DNA of 44,351 nt. It comes from Polynucleobacter sp. (GTDB lineage: Bacteria; Pseudomonadota; Gammaproteobacteria; Burkholderiales; Burkholderiaceae). The stretch spans positions 1 to 44,351 of the forward strand of contig JAHEBW010000009.1 in NCBI GenBank assembly GCA_024642065.1. Reading direction: 5' to 3'. This document shows positions 34,345 through 43,843 of the stretch, piece by piece (the first letter of the stretch is position 1; every line of letters begins with the position of its first letter). The position numbers and the translations under genes were made by a program. The notes beneath the pieces are model-generated. The model did not search any database. It had not been told where the DNA came from and was given only the letters and a program-made list of their open reading frames with translations.

Positions 34345-37300
34345 TTATTTTGAATCTTTGATAACAGTATCGCCTAAATGCTTAAACAGTTGGCGAATGG
34401 CTTCTAATCGCTGAGCAAAAGTAATAAATGCTTCTTTATCAGCAGGTAATATTTTCAGTTTATCTTGGCCGTTTAACTGCACCCGTTTATTGGTTTGAAA
34501 CAATTGAATGATCTTAATCGGATCAATCGGCGGGTTCGGGATAAATTGAATTGTTATTTGAACGGGGTTGGCATCAATTTTCTTGATGCCGAGGCGCGCC
34601 ATATTCAGGCGTAAACGATGTGTCTCAAACAAGGATTGCGCTTGCTCTGGCAACTCACCAAAACGATCAACCAATTCTTCCCGAATCTCAATTAACTTTT
34701 CATGTGTCTCAACACTGGCTAATCGTTTGTATAAAGACAGGCGCTCATGAACATCAGGACAGTAATCATTAGTTAGTAAAGCAGGCACACCCAAGGTGAT
34801 ATCAGTAATGATCTCCATTGGAGCCATCAAGTCAGGCTCTTTGCCACTCTTGAGAGATTTAACAGCTTTATTAAGCATCTCTGTATACAGCTGGAAGCCA
34901 ATCTCTGAGATATCTCCAGATTGTTTATCGCCTAAGACTTCGCCAGCGCCACGAATTTCTAAATCGTGCATAGCCAGATAGAAACCAGAGCCTAACTCTT
35001 CCATAGCCTGAATCGCATCTAGGCGAAGCTTGGCTTGCTTGGTTAATGCTTCTGGATCAGGAACAGTCAAATAAGCATAGGCTTGATGGTGCGAACGTCC
35101 TACACGTCCTCGCAATTGATGCAACTGGGCTAAGCCAAACTTATCGGCGCGATGCATGATGATGGTGTTAGCCGTTGGTACGTCGATACCAGTTTCAATG
35201 ATCGTCGTACATAGCAAGATATTGGCGCGTTGTGTCACAAAGTCACGCATCACTCGTTCTAAGTCACGTTCATGCATTTGACCATGCGCCACCACAATGC
35301 GTGCCTCAGGTAACAACTTTTCTAAAGCCTGTTTGCGGTTCTCAATCGTATCAACTTCGTTATGTAAGAAATAGACTTGTCCACCACGTTTGATTTCACG
35401 AAGAACCGCTTCGCGAATAATGCCGTCACTCTCGCGACGAACAAAAGTCTTAATCGCCAAACGTTTCTGTGGGGCAGTGGCAATCACAGAGAAATCTCTC
35501 AGGCCTTCCAGCGCCATGCCTAGTGTTCGTGGAATCGGTGTGGCGGTAAGAGTCAGCATATCCACTTCCGCACGCATTGTTTTGAGGGCTTCCTTTTGAC
35601 GAACGCCAAAACGATGCTCTTCATCAATGATCACAAGACCTAAGCGTGGGAACTTCACATCTGCTGAAAATAACTTATGTGTACCAATCACAATATCTGC
35701 TTCACCTTTAGCCATCGCTTCTAAAGCGGCATTGACCTCTTTGGTGGTCTTAAAGCGTGAGAGCTCAACGATCTTGACTGGCCAATCAGCAAAACGATCT
35801 TTCCAACTTTCTGCATGTTGTTCTGCAAGTAGAGTGGTTGGCGCCAAAATCGCGACTTGTTTGCCACCCATCACTGCTAAGAAGCTGGCACGTAGAGCGA
35901 CTTCTGTTTTGCCAAAGCCCACATCGCCACAGACCAATCGATCCATTGGCTTCCCGCTGGTCATATCTTGGATCACGGCCGCAATCGCAGCTGCTTGGTC
36001 GGCGGTTTCTTCAAAGCCAAAACCTTCAGCAAAGGCTTCATAGTCGTGTGCTGAAAATTCAAAGGCATGGCCTTTGCGTAAAGCTCTAGCTGCATAAAGA
36101 TTGAGAAGTTCAGCAGCGGTATCTCTAATTTGTTGGGCCGCTTTGCGCTTGGCTTTTTCCCATTGACCTGAACCTAATTGATGCAAGGGTGCTGTATCAG
36201 GATCTGAGCCAGCGTAACGAGAAATCAACTGTAATTGTTGAACTGGAACATAGAGTGTTGCCGCATGAGCGTAGAGCAAGTGTAAAAACTCTTCTTCGCC
36301 ATTACCAACATCTAACAAAATTAATCCCTGGTAACGACCAATACCATGCTCGGCATGAACAACCGGATCACCCACCTTTAATTCGGAGAGATCACGAACC
36401 AGGGTGTCAACGTTACTCGCTTCTTTGTCTTTTCCTTTGCGGCGTGTTCTAGCACTTGCAGCAAATAACTCAGATTCAGTAATGATGATGAGTTGCGCTG
36501 AGCTAGATGCAAAGCCATCATGGATAGGGCTATGAGTGATGCCAAAATGAGCGTCAGCAATTAGAAACTCAGCCAAGCTATCGCATTGATGAACTTTGAG
36601 CTGATTTTCTTCAAGGAGTTGTCGCACAGTTTCACGACGACCTGGGCTATCTGTGCTGATGAGAACGCGTGAGCTGGTGCTTGAAACTAAGTGCTTGAGC
36701 TTAGAGATGGGGTCTTGCTCTTTACGATTAACTGCAACAGAAGGTAAAGGCAAAAAAGCAATCTCAGACTCTTCATCTTTACTAGAGACACCATCTTTTT
36801 CAAGAACCAAGCGAGCATGCGGTTTTAATAAACTGAATAACTCGTCATTTTGTAAATACAACTGCTTAGGATCTAAAACAGGTCTTGATGAGTCATGGCT
36901 CAAAAAGTTATAGCGTTGTTGTGTATCTTGCCAAAAGCCTCGGATATTAGTCTCGAGCTCTCCATGAATACCCAGCCAAACAGGACCTTTGCCCAAGGGT
37001 AGGTAATCAAATACCGTAGAGGTACTATCAAAGAAGAGAGGTAGATACGATTCAATACCTGCACTTGGAATACCTAAGCCGATATCTTTATAGATGCTGC
37101 AGCGACTTGGGTCGCCATCAAACACCTCACGCCAGCGTCCTCGAAACGCCGTACGTGATTCTTCATCCATGGGGAATTCATGGCCGGGTAGTAAGCGGAC
37201 TTCTTGAACGGGGTAAAGACTGCGTTGGCTATCGGGATCAAATGAACGAATTTGATCAATCTCATCACCAAACAAATCGATGCGGTATGGCAGCGGAGAA

Positions 37301-37875
37301 CCCATTGGGAACAAATCAATTAAACCGCCACGAATACTATATTCACCAGGACGAACAACTGCACTCACAGGATCGTAGCCCGCTTGCTGAAGCTGGAGAC
37401 GTAAAGCCTTTTCATCAAGCTTGTCACCTTTTTTAAAGAAGAAGGTGTGTGCTGCTAAAAAGCTTGGAGGACCTAATTTTTGTAATGCAGTGGTCACTGG
37501 CATCAAAACAATATCGCAAGCGCCTGTGAGTAGCTCATGCAATGTAGCTAGTCGCTCTGAGACTAAATCTTGATGGGGTGAAAAAGCATCGTAAGGCAAG
37601 ATTTCCCAATCAGGCAGCAAGCGAACCGCTAAGTTCGGAGCGAAGACAGGAATTTCTTCTTGTAAACGAGCAGCATCCAGTGCATTGGCACAGATGATGA
37701 CCATCACAGAGAAGGACTTTCTGTGATTTAAAGCTTGTTGGGCGATCACAGCAGCATCTGATGAGCCGGTTAGCCGAGAAACGGTCAAGCGCTGCCCATC
37801 CCTAGGTCCAGGGAGGGGGGGTGACCAAGTAATGGCCTTTAATTGGGCTTCTAAATCAGCCGATAACTTCTGCAT
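34345..37875 (-). CDS. mfd: Transcription-repair coupling factor Mfd
   Basis: Mfd removes RNA polymerase stalled at DNA damage and recruits UvrA. The 1176-residue protein shows the UvrB-homology N-domain (GPRDGQRLTVSRLTGS). The RNA-polymerase-interacting domain has LKVGDPVVHAEHGIGRYQGL. The superfamily 2 motor has GDVGFGKTEVALRA (Walker A), IIDEEHRFGVRQKE (DEEH), TLTATPIPRTL and QLRGRVGRS, and a C-terminal TRCF domain follows. The length is normal. Its start is 25 bases from the divergent ispD start. Confidence 0.97.
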   Translation of the reverse strand: MQKLSADLEAQLKAITWSPPLPGPRDGQRLTVSRLTGSSDAAVIAQQALNHRKSFSVMVIICANALDAARLQEEIPVFAPNLAVRLLPDWEILPYDAFSPHQDLVSERLATLHELLTGACDIVLMPVTTALQKLGPPSFLAAHTFFFKKGDKLDEKALRLQLQQAGYDPVSAVVRPGEYSIRGGLIDLFPMGSPLPYRIDLFGDEIDQIRSFDPDSQRSLYPVQEVRLLPGHEFPMDEESRTAFRGRWREVFDGDPSRCSIYKDIGLGIPSAGIESYLPLFFDSTSTVFDYLPLGKGPVWLGIHGELETNIRGFWQDTQQRYNFLSHDSSRPVLDPKQLYLQNDELFSLLKPHARLVLEKDGVSSKDEESEIAFLPLPSVAVNRKEQDPISKLKHLVSSTSSRVLISTDSPGRRETVRQLLEENQLKVHQCDSLAEFLIADAHFGITHSPIHDGFASSSAQLIIITESELFAASARTRRKGKDKEASNVDTLVRDLSELKVGDPVVHAEHGIGRYQGLILLDVGNGEEEFLHLLYAHAATLYVPVQQLQLISRYAGSDPDTAPLHQLGSGQWEKAKRKAAQQIRDTAAELLNLYAARALRKGHAFEFSAHDYEAFAEGFGFEETADQAAAIAAVIQDMTSGKPMDRLVCGDVGFGKTEVALRASFLAVMGGKQVAILAPTTLLAEQHAESWKDRFADWPVKIVELSRFKTTKEVNAALEAMAKGEADIVIGTHKLFSADVKFPRLGLVIIDEEHRFGVRQKEALKTMRAEVDMLTLTATPIPRTLGMALEGLRDFSVIATAPQKRLAIKTFVRRESDGIIREAVLREIKRGGQVYFLHNEVDTIENRKQALEKLLPEARIVVAHGQMHERDLERVMRDFVTQRANILLCTTIIETGIDVPTANTIIMHRADKFGLAQLHQLRGRVGRSHHQAYAYLTVPDPEALTKQAKLRLDAIQAMEELGSGFYLAMHDLEIRGAGEVLGDKQSGDISEIGFQLYTEMLNKAVKSLKSGKEPDLMAPMEIITDITLGVPALLTNDYCPDVHERLSLYKRLASVETHEKLIEIREELVDRFGELPEQAQSLFETHRLRLNMARLGIKKIDANPVQITIQFIPNPPIDPIKIIQLFQTNKRVQLNGQDKLKILPADKEAFITFAQRLEAIRQLFKHLGDTVIKDSK

Positions 37876-37900
37876 AAGCTAGGCATTATAGAATTGAGGC

Positions 37901-38647
37901 ATGAATTCAGCAGAAACATCATCAGAAAAGACTCCAGCACTCCATGTACTGATTCCTTGTGCCGGCACAGGAACTCGTATGGGCTTGCAAGCCCCTAAGC
38001 AATTTGAGGTCTTAGCGGGGCAATCGATGGTGATGCATTCTGTCCAAACATTCTTGAGCATGCCTGAAATAGCGAGTATTTGGGTTGGTGTATCGCCTGA
38101 ATTGACTAATCCAAGCGATTTCATCACTACCTCAGATCCTCGACTCACTATTAGTCATACCGGTGGTGCAAGTCGCCATGAGACAGTTCTTCAAACTTTA
38201 AAGGCCATGTCTCAAGCTGGCATCAGCGATGACGATTGGGTGCTCGTACACGATGCTGCAAGACCTGGTTTAAGTGTTGAAGCAGCAAGACGCCTCATTA
38301 ATGCTGTGACCGAGTCGGTTTATGTTTGTGGTGGCATTTTGGCGATGCCGATGGCTGACACCCTCAAACTTATCTCTCAACAAAACCCCAATTGCATTGG
38401 TAAGACCTTGCCCCGTGATGGATTGTGGTTAGCGCAGACACCTCAGATGTTCCGCTTATTAGCTTTAAGCGAAGCTCTACAGCAGGCTGTAGCAAACAAA
38501 CAAGAAGTAACGGATGAAGCCAGTGCGATGGAAAGAGTTGGCTGTGAGCCTCTTTTAGTTCCTGGTGAATGGCGCAATTTAAAAGTGACTTATCCGCAGG
38601 ATTGGTCTTTAATGAACGAATTACTTAGTTTGAAAAAGTCATCATGA
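37901..38647 (+). CDS. ispD: 2-C-methyl-D-erythritol 4-phosphate cytidylyltransferase
   Basis: IspD makes CDP-methylerythritol in the MEP isoprenoid pathway. The 248-residue protein has the CTP-binding loop [18 protein letters not shown], where the usual P-A-A-G is [34 protein letters not shown] and [11 protein letters not shown] are all standard. A second-site LEU/proline-rich end reads [17 protein letters not shown]. The start is ATG ([10 protein letters not shown]), with a short N-terminal extension. It overlaps ispF by four bases (ATGA). Confidence 0.95.
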   Translation: MNSAETSSEKTPALHVLIPCAGTGTRMGLQAPKQFEVLAGQSMVMHSVQTFLSMPEIASIWVGVSPELTNPSDFITTSDPRLTISHTGGASRHETVLQTLKAMSQAGISDDDWVLVHDAARPGLSVEAARRLINAVTESVYVCGGILAMPMADTLKLISQQNPNCIGKTLPRDGLWLAQTPQMFRLLALSEALQQAVANKQEVTDEASAMERVGCEPLLVPGEWRNLKVTYPQDWSLMNELLSLKKSS

Positions 38648-39144
38648 CAACTGCTCATTCATCTATGCCATTTCGTGTCGGTCAAGGATATGACCTTCAT
38701 GCACTCGTGCCTAATCGTGATTTGATTTTAGGCGGCGTCAAAATTCCTCATACGCATGGTCTTTTGGGACACTCGGATGCTGATGCTTTATTGCATGCCA
38801 TCACAGATGCACTGCTCGGCGCCGCTGCCCTGGGTGACATTGGTCGCCACTTTCCTGATACGGATGAAAAATATAAAGGCGCAGACAGTCGTGTTCTATT
38901 AAGGGCAACGATGTCTTTGATCCAAGCGGCTGGTTACCAAGTGGGCAATCTTGATGCCACCATCATTTGCCAGGCTCCCAAAATGGCGCCGCATATTCCT
39001 GAAATGGTTAAAAACATCGCTAGTGATTTAGGCGTTTCTGCCAGTCATGTGAATGTCAAAGCAAAAACTAACGAAGGTCTTGGTCATTTAGGTCGAGGTG
39101 AGGGTATTGCGGTTCAAACAGTGGTGATGCTGTTCAAGGGCTAA
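38644..39144 (+). CDS. ispF: 2-C-methyl-D-erythritol 2,4-cyclodiphosphate synthase
   Basis: IspF cyclises the MEP pathway intermediate to MEcPP. The 166-residue protein contains the metal site [59 protein letters not shown] and [17 protein letters not shown], all diagnostic. It is fused by overlap to ispD, and the order ispD-ispF is common. A terminator follows. Confidence 0.96.
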   Translation: MTTAHSSMPFRVGQGYDLHALVPNRDLILGGVKIPHTHGLLGHSDADALLHAITDALLGAAALGDIGRHFPDTDEKYKGADSRVLLRATMSLIQAAGYQVGNLDATIICQAPKMAPHIPEMVKNIASDLGVSASHVNVKAKTNEGLGHLGRGEGIAVQTVVMLFKG

Positions 39145-39165
39145 CCTAGCTAAAAAACTGGTAAT

Positions 39166-39203
39166 AAAAAAGCGCTCAGGCCGAAGCTTAGAGCGCTTTT
39201 TTT
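39166..39203. terminator. Bidirectional terminator after ispF
   Basis: A6-GCGCTC pairs with GAGCGC-T7. An inner AGGC/GCTT stem closes a CGAA loop with one bulged A. It is shared with the FKBP gene on the other strand. Confidence 0.9.
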
Positions 39204-39216
39204 ATAAGGACGCTGT

Positions 39217-39564
39217 TTAAACGCCTAATAGTTCCACTTCAAAAAGTAGTGTGGCATTTGGTGGAATCACGCCACCAGCGCCGTAAGCACCATAACCAAG
39301 CTCTGAAGGAATCACTAAGCGACGTGTGCCGCCAATCTTCATGCCTTGAACGCCTTCGTCCCAACCCTTGATAACCATGCCGCCACCCAACGGGAATTCA
39401 AATGGATCGTTACGGTCTTTGCTTGAGTCAAATTTCTGACCAGCTTGACCATTTTCATAGAGCCAGCCTGTGTAATGAACTGAAACGTAGTTACCTTTTT
39501 TGGCTTCTTCACCTGAGCCAACCACTGTATCTTCGTATTGCAAACCTGATGGAGTTGTAATCAT
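39217..39564 (-). CDS. FKBP-type peptidyl-prolyl isomerase
   Basis: The 115-residue protein is a single FKBP domain. It has TTPSGLQYEDTVVGSG, VSVHYTGWLYENGQ, KFDSSKDRNDPFEFPLGGGMVIKGWDEGVQGMKIGGTRRLVIPSELGYG and a final NATLLFEVELL. These supply the binding-pocket residues Tyr, Asp, Phe, Trp and Tyr. There is no signal peptide, so it is cytoplasmic. The FklB/FbpA-type small isomerase is common in Burkholderiales. It starts 9 bases downstream of mscL on the same strand and probably shares its transcript. Confidence 0.95.
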   Translation of the reverse strand: MITTPSGLQYEDTVVGSGEEAKKGNYVSVHYTGWLYENGQAGQKFDSSKDRNDPFEFPLGGGMVIKGWDEGVQGMKIGGTRRLVIPSELGYGAYGAGGVIPPNATLLFEVELLGV

Positions 39565-39573
39565 GTCTTTTCC

Positions 39574-40011
39574 TTATTTTTTAAGACTATCTCTAATTTC
39601 TCTGAGCAACTGAATATCTTCTGGTGTTGGAGGAGCTTCCTCGGTTGCTGCAGCTGCTTCATCCTGAAGTTTAATGCGATTAATGATTTTCACCATTTGG
39701 AAGATGATGAAAGCCAAAATAATGAAGTTCAAAGTGATTGTTAAGAAGTTGCCATAGGCGAAAAGCGGCACGCCTGCTTTTTTCAGGGCATCCAATGTGC
39801 GAGGTACATTTTCTGGCACATTGCCTAAAACAACGAACAAGTTAGAAAAATCTAATTTGCCGCCAATTAACCAAGCTACTAATGGCATCACAACGTCACC
39901 CACTACTGAATCAACGATTTTGCCAAATGCACCACCAATAATGACACCAACGGCTAGGTCAACTACATTGCCTCGAACAGCAAAGGCGCGGAATTCTTGC
40001 ATCATTTTCAT
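39574..40011 (-). CDS. mscL: Large-conductance mechanosensitive channel MscL
   Basis: MscL opens under high membrane tension to release solutes during hypo-osmotic shock. The 145-residue protein has the N-terminal amphipathic helix [41 protein letters not shown] (first helix), a periplasmic loop with [23 protein letters not shown], the second helix [18 protein letters not shown], and a C-terminal helical bundle with [17 protein letters not shown]. The start may be the first ATG or one two codons later. Confidence 0.96.
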   Translation of the reverse strand: MKMMQEFRAFAVRGNVVDLAVGVIIGGAFGKIVDSVVGDVVMPLVAWLIGGKLDFSNLFVVLGNVPENVPRTLDALKKAGVPLFAYGNFLTITLNFIILAFIIFQMVKIINRIKLQDEAAAATEEAPPTPEDIQLLREIRDSLKK

Positions 40012-40297
40012 GGTCAGTCTCTCACTTAAATTTCAGATAAATCATATTTTCACATCATAAAGCCCCGCAGAAGATTGGCTGTTGGGCTAAGTACTTTTGG
40101 GATATTAAAGCTTTTAATTACTTATTCACCCCACAGTAGCTCTCTAAGTACATGATTTATCAAGGATAGAAGAGGGGGATATGCCTTTTATGGCCTGCTC
40201 TCATGTAGAATAGTGAGCTTTTGTAATGTAGTACTGAAGGTGGCGCAGTGGGCTTTTGCTCCGCCCCTATTTTTATTAGCTTAAACGGGATACCAGC
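40012..40297. other. Gene-free region between mscL and tig
   Basis: These 286 bases are the shared upstream region of the divergent mscL and tig genes. A plausible -10 box TAGAAT lies at 40206-40211, giving tig a leader of about 85 bases. The leader holds a GC-rich hairpin with GGCG (40242-40245) and CGCC (40262-40265). I find no tRNA, no open frame with a ribosome-binding site and no clear repeat. Confidence 0.4.
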
Positions 40298-41632
40298 ATG
40301 TCTGTAACGATTGAAAACCTCGGCAATTTAGACCGCAAAATTACTATTAGCTTCTCAAAAGCTGATACAGCACAAGCACGCACAGCGCGCTTACAAAAAT
40401 TATCAAAGACAGTCAAAATGGCTGGCTTCCGTCCAGGTAAGGTTCCCATGAAAATGGTTGAAGCCCAGTACGGCATGCAAGTTGATTTTGAAGCTCAGTT
40501 TGATCACGCAACTAACTTGTTTTATGACATCGTTAAAAAGCAAGAGTTGAAAATCGCTGGCCAACCTAGTCTTGAGCCAAAGAGCGATATGACTGCTGAC
40601 CCAGTAGTTTATGACGCTAAATTTGAAGTTTTCCCAGAAGTGAAATTGGGTGACTTAACAAAAGCAGAAATCACACGTTACTCAACAGATGTGAATGATG
40701 CTGAAATCGAAAAAACATTAGAAGTTCTTCGTAAGCAACGCGTGCACTATCACGCACGTGGTGAAGAGGGTGCTCACGGTAATGGCGGTGCTAATACAGC
40801 CGCTCAAACAGGTGACCAGGTAACAGTTGATTTCGTAGGTAAGATCGACGGCGTTGAATTTGCTGGCGGTAAAGCAGACAACTTCTCATTTGTTTTAGGT
40901 GAAGGCCGCATGTTGCCTGAATTTGAAACAGCTTCTTTAGGCCTTAAAGCAGGCGAGTCTAAGACTTTCCCATTGGCTTTCCCAGCTGATTACCACGGTA
41001 AAGATGTTGCTGGTAAGACAGCAGATTTCACAGTAACAATGAAAAAAGTCGAATGGCCACATTTGCCAGAAGTGAATGATGATTTTGCTAAATCATTAGG
41101 TGTTGCTGAAGGCGTAGATAAAATGCGTGAAGAAATCCGCACTAACTTGACTCGTGAAGTGAAGCGTCGTACGCAAACTTTATTGAAGAGCCAAGTGATG
41201 GAGTCATTGACTAAAGTTTGTGAGCTAGATGTGCCTAAGGGCTTGGCTGCACAAGAGCAAGAGCGTTTGATCGCTAATGCTCGTCAAGATTTGGCTGCTC
41301 GTGGCGTACCTAATGCTAAAGATGCTCCAATTCCTGCAGAACTATTCACAGCTCAAGCTGAACAACGCGTTAAATTAGGCTTGATTTTGAATGAGTTGGT
41401 TAAGCAACAGAAATTAGAAGCTAAGCCAGAGCAGATCAAAGCTGAAATCGAAGAGCAATCTTCAAGCTACGAAGATCCAAAAGAAGTGATGCGTTGGTAT
41501 TACAGCGATCCTAAGCGTTTGGCTGATGTTGAAGCCCTTGTTTTAGAAAACAATGTGGTTGCTTATGTCAGTGGTTTAGCCAAAGTAACTGAAAAAGCAG
41601 TAAGCTTTGAGGAATTGAGCCAGCTTCAGTAA
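40298..41632 (+). CDS. tig: Trigger factor
   Basis: Trigger factor is the ribosome-bound chaperone for nascent chains. The 444-residue protein has the N-terminal ribosome-binding domain with [17 protein letters not shown] (the signature loop G-F-R-x-G-K-x-P). The central FKBP-like PPIase domain has [32 protein letters not shown], and a helical C-domain ends near residue 440. A glycine/alanine-rich insert ([13 protein letters not shown]) precedes the PPIase domain. It leads the tig-clpP-clpX-lon order seen across proteobacteria. Confidence 0.97.
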   Translation: MSVTIENLGNLDRKITISFSKADTAQARTARLQKLSKTVKMAGFRPGKVPMKMVEAQYGMQVDFEAQFDHATNLFYDIVKKQELKIAGQPSLEPKSDMTADPVVYDAKFEVFPEVKLGDLTKAEITRYSTDVNDAEIEKTLEVLRKQRVHYHARGEEGAHGNGGANTAAQTGDQVTVDFVGKIDGVEFAGGKADNFSFVLGEGRMLPEFETASLGLKAGESKTFPLAFPADYHGKDVAGKTADFTVTMKKVEWPHLPEVNDDFAKSLGVAEGVDKMREEIRTNLTREVKRRTQTLLKSQVMESLTKVCELDVPKGLAAQEQERLIANARQDLAARGVPNAKDAPIPAELFTAQAEQRVKLGLILNELVKQQKLEAKPEQIKAEIEEQSSSYEDPKEVMRWYYSDPKRLADVEALVLENNVVAYVSGLAKVTEKAVSFEELSQLQ

Positions 41633-41669
41633 TATAGGCAAAAGACTGATACCAGGAGACTATAAGAAT

Positions 41670-42290
41670 ATGAACAACACTAAAAACAGCGCACTAGATA
41701 CAGAAGCATTGGGTATGGTTCCAATGGTTGTTGAAACCTCTGGGCGTGGTGAGCGTGCTTATGATATTTATTCACGCTTATTAAAAGAACGTGTTGTTTT
41801 CTTAGTCGGTGAAGTGAATGATCATTCTGCCAACTTGGTGATTGCTCAATTACTTTTCCTTGAGAGTGAAAATCCAGAGAAAGATATTTCTTTGTATATC
41901 AACTCTCCTGGTGGTTCAGTTTCTGCTGGTTTAGCTATTTATGACACGATGCAATTCATCAAACCTGATGTGAGCACTTTGTGTATGGGTATGGCTGCAA
42001 GTATGGGCGCATTCTTATTGGCCGCTGGCGCTAAAGGCAAGCGTTTCTCATTGCCAAATTCACGTGTGATGATTCACCAGCCTTTGGGTGGTGCACGTGG
42101 TCAAGCTTCTGATATTGAAATTCAAGCTCGTGAAATTTTGTACTTGCGTGAGCGTTTGAACAAAGTATTGTCTGATCGCACAGGTCAAACAATTGAAACA
42201 ATTGCTAAAGATACTGATCGTGATAATTTCATGTCAGCTGATCAAGCGAAAGAATATGGCCTGATCGATCAAGTGATTGAAAAGCGTTAA
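41670..42290 (+). CDS. clpP: ATP-dependent Clp protease proteolytic subunit ClpP
   Basis: ClpP forms the fourteen-subunit proteolytic chamber used with ClpX or ClpA. The 206-residue sequence has catalytic Ser111 in [11 protein letters not shown] and His136 in [19 protein letters not shown], with the aspartate in the [19 protein letters not shown] region. Pro-peptide residues before [19 protein letters not shown] are probably removed on maturation. AGGAGA precedes the ATG. It lies 37 bases after tig and 17 before clpX. Confidence 0.97.
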   Translation: MNNTKNSALDTEALGMVPMVVETSGRGERAYDIYSRLLKERVVFLVGEVNDHSANLVIAQLLFLESENPEKDISLYINSPGGSVSAGLAIYDTMQFIKPDVSTLCMGMAASMGAFLLAAGAKGKRFSLPNSRVMIHQPLGGARGQASDIEIQAREILYLRERLNKVLSDRTGQTIETIAKDTDRDNFMSADQAKEYGLIDQVIEKR

Positions 42291-42307
42291 TTAAAAAATA
42301 AATAGAT

Positions 42308-43597
42308 ATGAGCGAAACAACTACTTCTGCAGACAAGCCACTCTTTTGTTCATTCTGTGGCAAAAATCAACATGAAGTTAAAAAGCTCATTGCTGGACCG
42401 AATGTTTTCATTTGTGATGAATGTATTGATTTATGTACAGACATCATCACTGAAGAAGCGGGCAAAGCTGTTCAAGAAGGTGTGCGTGAAGGTTTACCGA
42501 CGCCTCATGAAATCAGAGCTAGTCTTGATCAGTACGTGATTGGTCAAGATCACGCTAAAAAACAATTAGCTGTTGCTGTCTATAACCATTACAAGCGTCT
42601 TAAGCATATTGAGACAACTGGCTCTGGCAAAAATAAGAAGACAGTTCACAACGGTGTTGAATTAGCTAAAAGTAATATTCTTTTAATTGGTCCAACGGGT
42701 TCCGGTAAAACTCTATTGGCGCAAACATTAGCTAGATTGCTTGATGTGCCATTTGTTATTGCTGATGCAACTACATTAACTGAAGCAGGTTATGTGGGTG
42801 AAGACGTTGAGAACATTATTCAAAAGCTATTACAGGCTTGTGATTACGACAAAGAAAAAGCTCAGAAGGGTATTGTTTACATTGATGAGATCGATAAGAT
42901 TTCTCGTAAATCAGATAACCCTTCCATTACCCGTGACGTATCAGGTGAGGGCGTTCAGCAGGCTTTATTGAAGTTAGTTGAAGGTACGATGGCTTCTGTA
43001 CCTCCACAAGGTGGCCGTAAACATCCTAATCAAGACTTCCTGCAAGTTGATACAACCAATATCTTATTTATCTGTGGCGGCGCCTTTGATGGTCTTGAAA
43101 AAGTCATTCAGCAGCGTACCGTAACAGCAGGTATTGGCTTTGGTGCTCAAGTACGCGGTAAAGATGACCGTTCTATTTCTGAGTTACTCAAAGAAGTGCA
43201 AACAGAAGATTTAATTAAGTTTGGTTTGATCCCTGAATTAATTGGCCGTTTACCGGTTGTTGCTACTTTGGCGCAATTGGATGAAGCTGCTTTGGTTCAG
43301 ATTTTGACTGAACCTAACAATGCGCTAGTTAAGCAATATCAAGCTTTATTGGATATGGAAGGCGTTGAATTAGAGATCCGCGAAAATGCTTTGAGTGCGA
43401 TTGCCAAGAAGGCTATTGCTCGTAAAACAGGTGCACGCGGTTTGAGATCCATCATTGAACATGCTTTGATGGACGTGATGTACGACTTACCAAGCCTTGA
43501 GAATGTTCAAAGAGTGGTGATTGATGAGAACACAATCAATGGTGACGGAAAACCTCTGATGCTTTATCAAGAGGCCTCAGAAAAGCTTGCTTCATAA
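42308..43597 (+). CDS. clpX: ATP-dependent Clp protease ATP-binding subunit ClpX
   Basis: ClpX is the AAA+ unfoldase that feeds ClpP. The 429-residue protein begins with the zinc-binding domain, Cys14, Cys17, Cys36 and Cys39 ([13 protein letters not shown]). The AAA+ module has Walker A GPTGSGKT at residues 128-135, Walker [11 protein letters not shown], pore loop EAGYVGED and the sensor/C-terminal domain with [13 protein letters not shown]. The IGF-type ClpP-docking loop is seen in [10 protein letters not shown]. The ribosome-binding site is weak, suggesting coupling to clpP. A terminator follows. Confidence 0.97.
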   Translation: MSETTTSADKPLFCSFCGKNQHEVKKLIAGPNVFICDECIDLCTDIITEEAGKAVQEGVREGLPTPHEIRASLDQYVIGQDHAKKQLAVAVYNHYKRLKHIETTGSGKNKKTVHNGVELAKSNILLIGPTGSGKTLLAQTLARLLDVPFVIADATTLTEAGYVGEDVENIIQKLLQACDYDKEKAQKGIVYIDEIDKISRKSDNPSITRDVSGEGVQQALLKLVEGTMASVPPQGGRKHPNQDFLQVDTTNILFICGGAFDGLEKVIQQRTVTAGIGFGAQVRGKDDRSISELLKEVQTEDLIKFGLIPELIGRLPVVATLAQLDEAALVQILTEPNNALVKQYQALLDMEGVELEIRENALSAIAKKAIARKTGARGLRSIIEHALMDVMYDLPSLENVQRVVIDENTINGDGKPLMLYQEASEKLAS

Positions 43598-43652
43598 AGG
43601 CCAAAAATAGCCTAAAACGCAATTTTGAGACCAATTTAGCCCTCAAAACTAT

Positions 43653-43680
43653 AAAAAACTCCCGATTCTGGGAGTTTTTT
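43653..43680 (+). terminator. Intrinsic terminator after clpX
   Basis: A6-CTCCC pairs with GGGAG-T6 around the loop GATTCT. It separates the tig-clpP-clpX transcript from lon. Confidence 0.93.
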
Positions 43681-43763
43681 ATTTCTACTAAAAGCCGAAT
43701 GCCGAAAAATGCTTAAAAAATCATCAAAAACATGATTTTTTAGCAATTTTCTAAGTTTTTACC

Positions 43764-43791
43764 CTTGTTTTTGATCAAAACAGCCCCAAAT
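43764..43791 (+). promoter_or_regulatory. Sigma-32-like heat-shock promoter of lon
   Basis: CTTGTTT (43764-43770) and CCCCAAAT (43784-43791) are separated by 13 bases. The known sigma-32 form is CTTGAAA, 11-16 bases, CCCCATnT, so the -10 differs by one base and the -35 by two or three. It lies 53 bases before the lon start codon, and lon is a classic heat-shock gene. Confidence 0.55.
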
Positions 43792-43843
43792 TCGATGTAT
43801 TCTTACCTTGTAGGAAATTACAAACACAATTTGGAGATAAACC

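Noticed and set aside
35627..36043. 138-codon plus-strand ORF inside mfd
   Set aside because: It lies antisense to the conserved helicase domain of mfd, and its composition is that of a shadow frame.
40100..40135. Sigma-32-like promoter before tig (CTTTTAA ... CCCCACAG)
   Set aside because: Both boxes deviate, and it is about 165 bases upstream with a nearer TAGAAT -10 box available.
40229..40270. GGTGGCGCAGTGGGC looked like the beginning of a leucine or serine tRNA before tig
   Set aside because: No anticodon arm, T arm (GGTTCGA) or CCA end follows; it is only a GC-rich hairpin.
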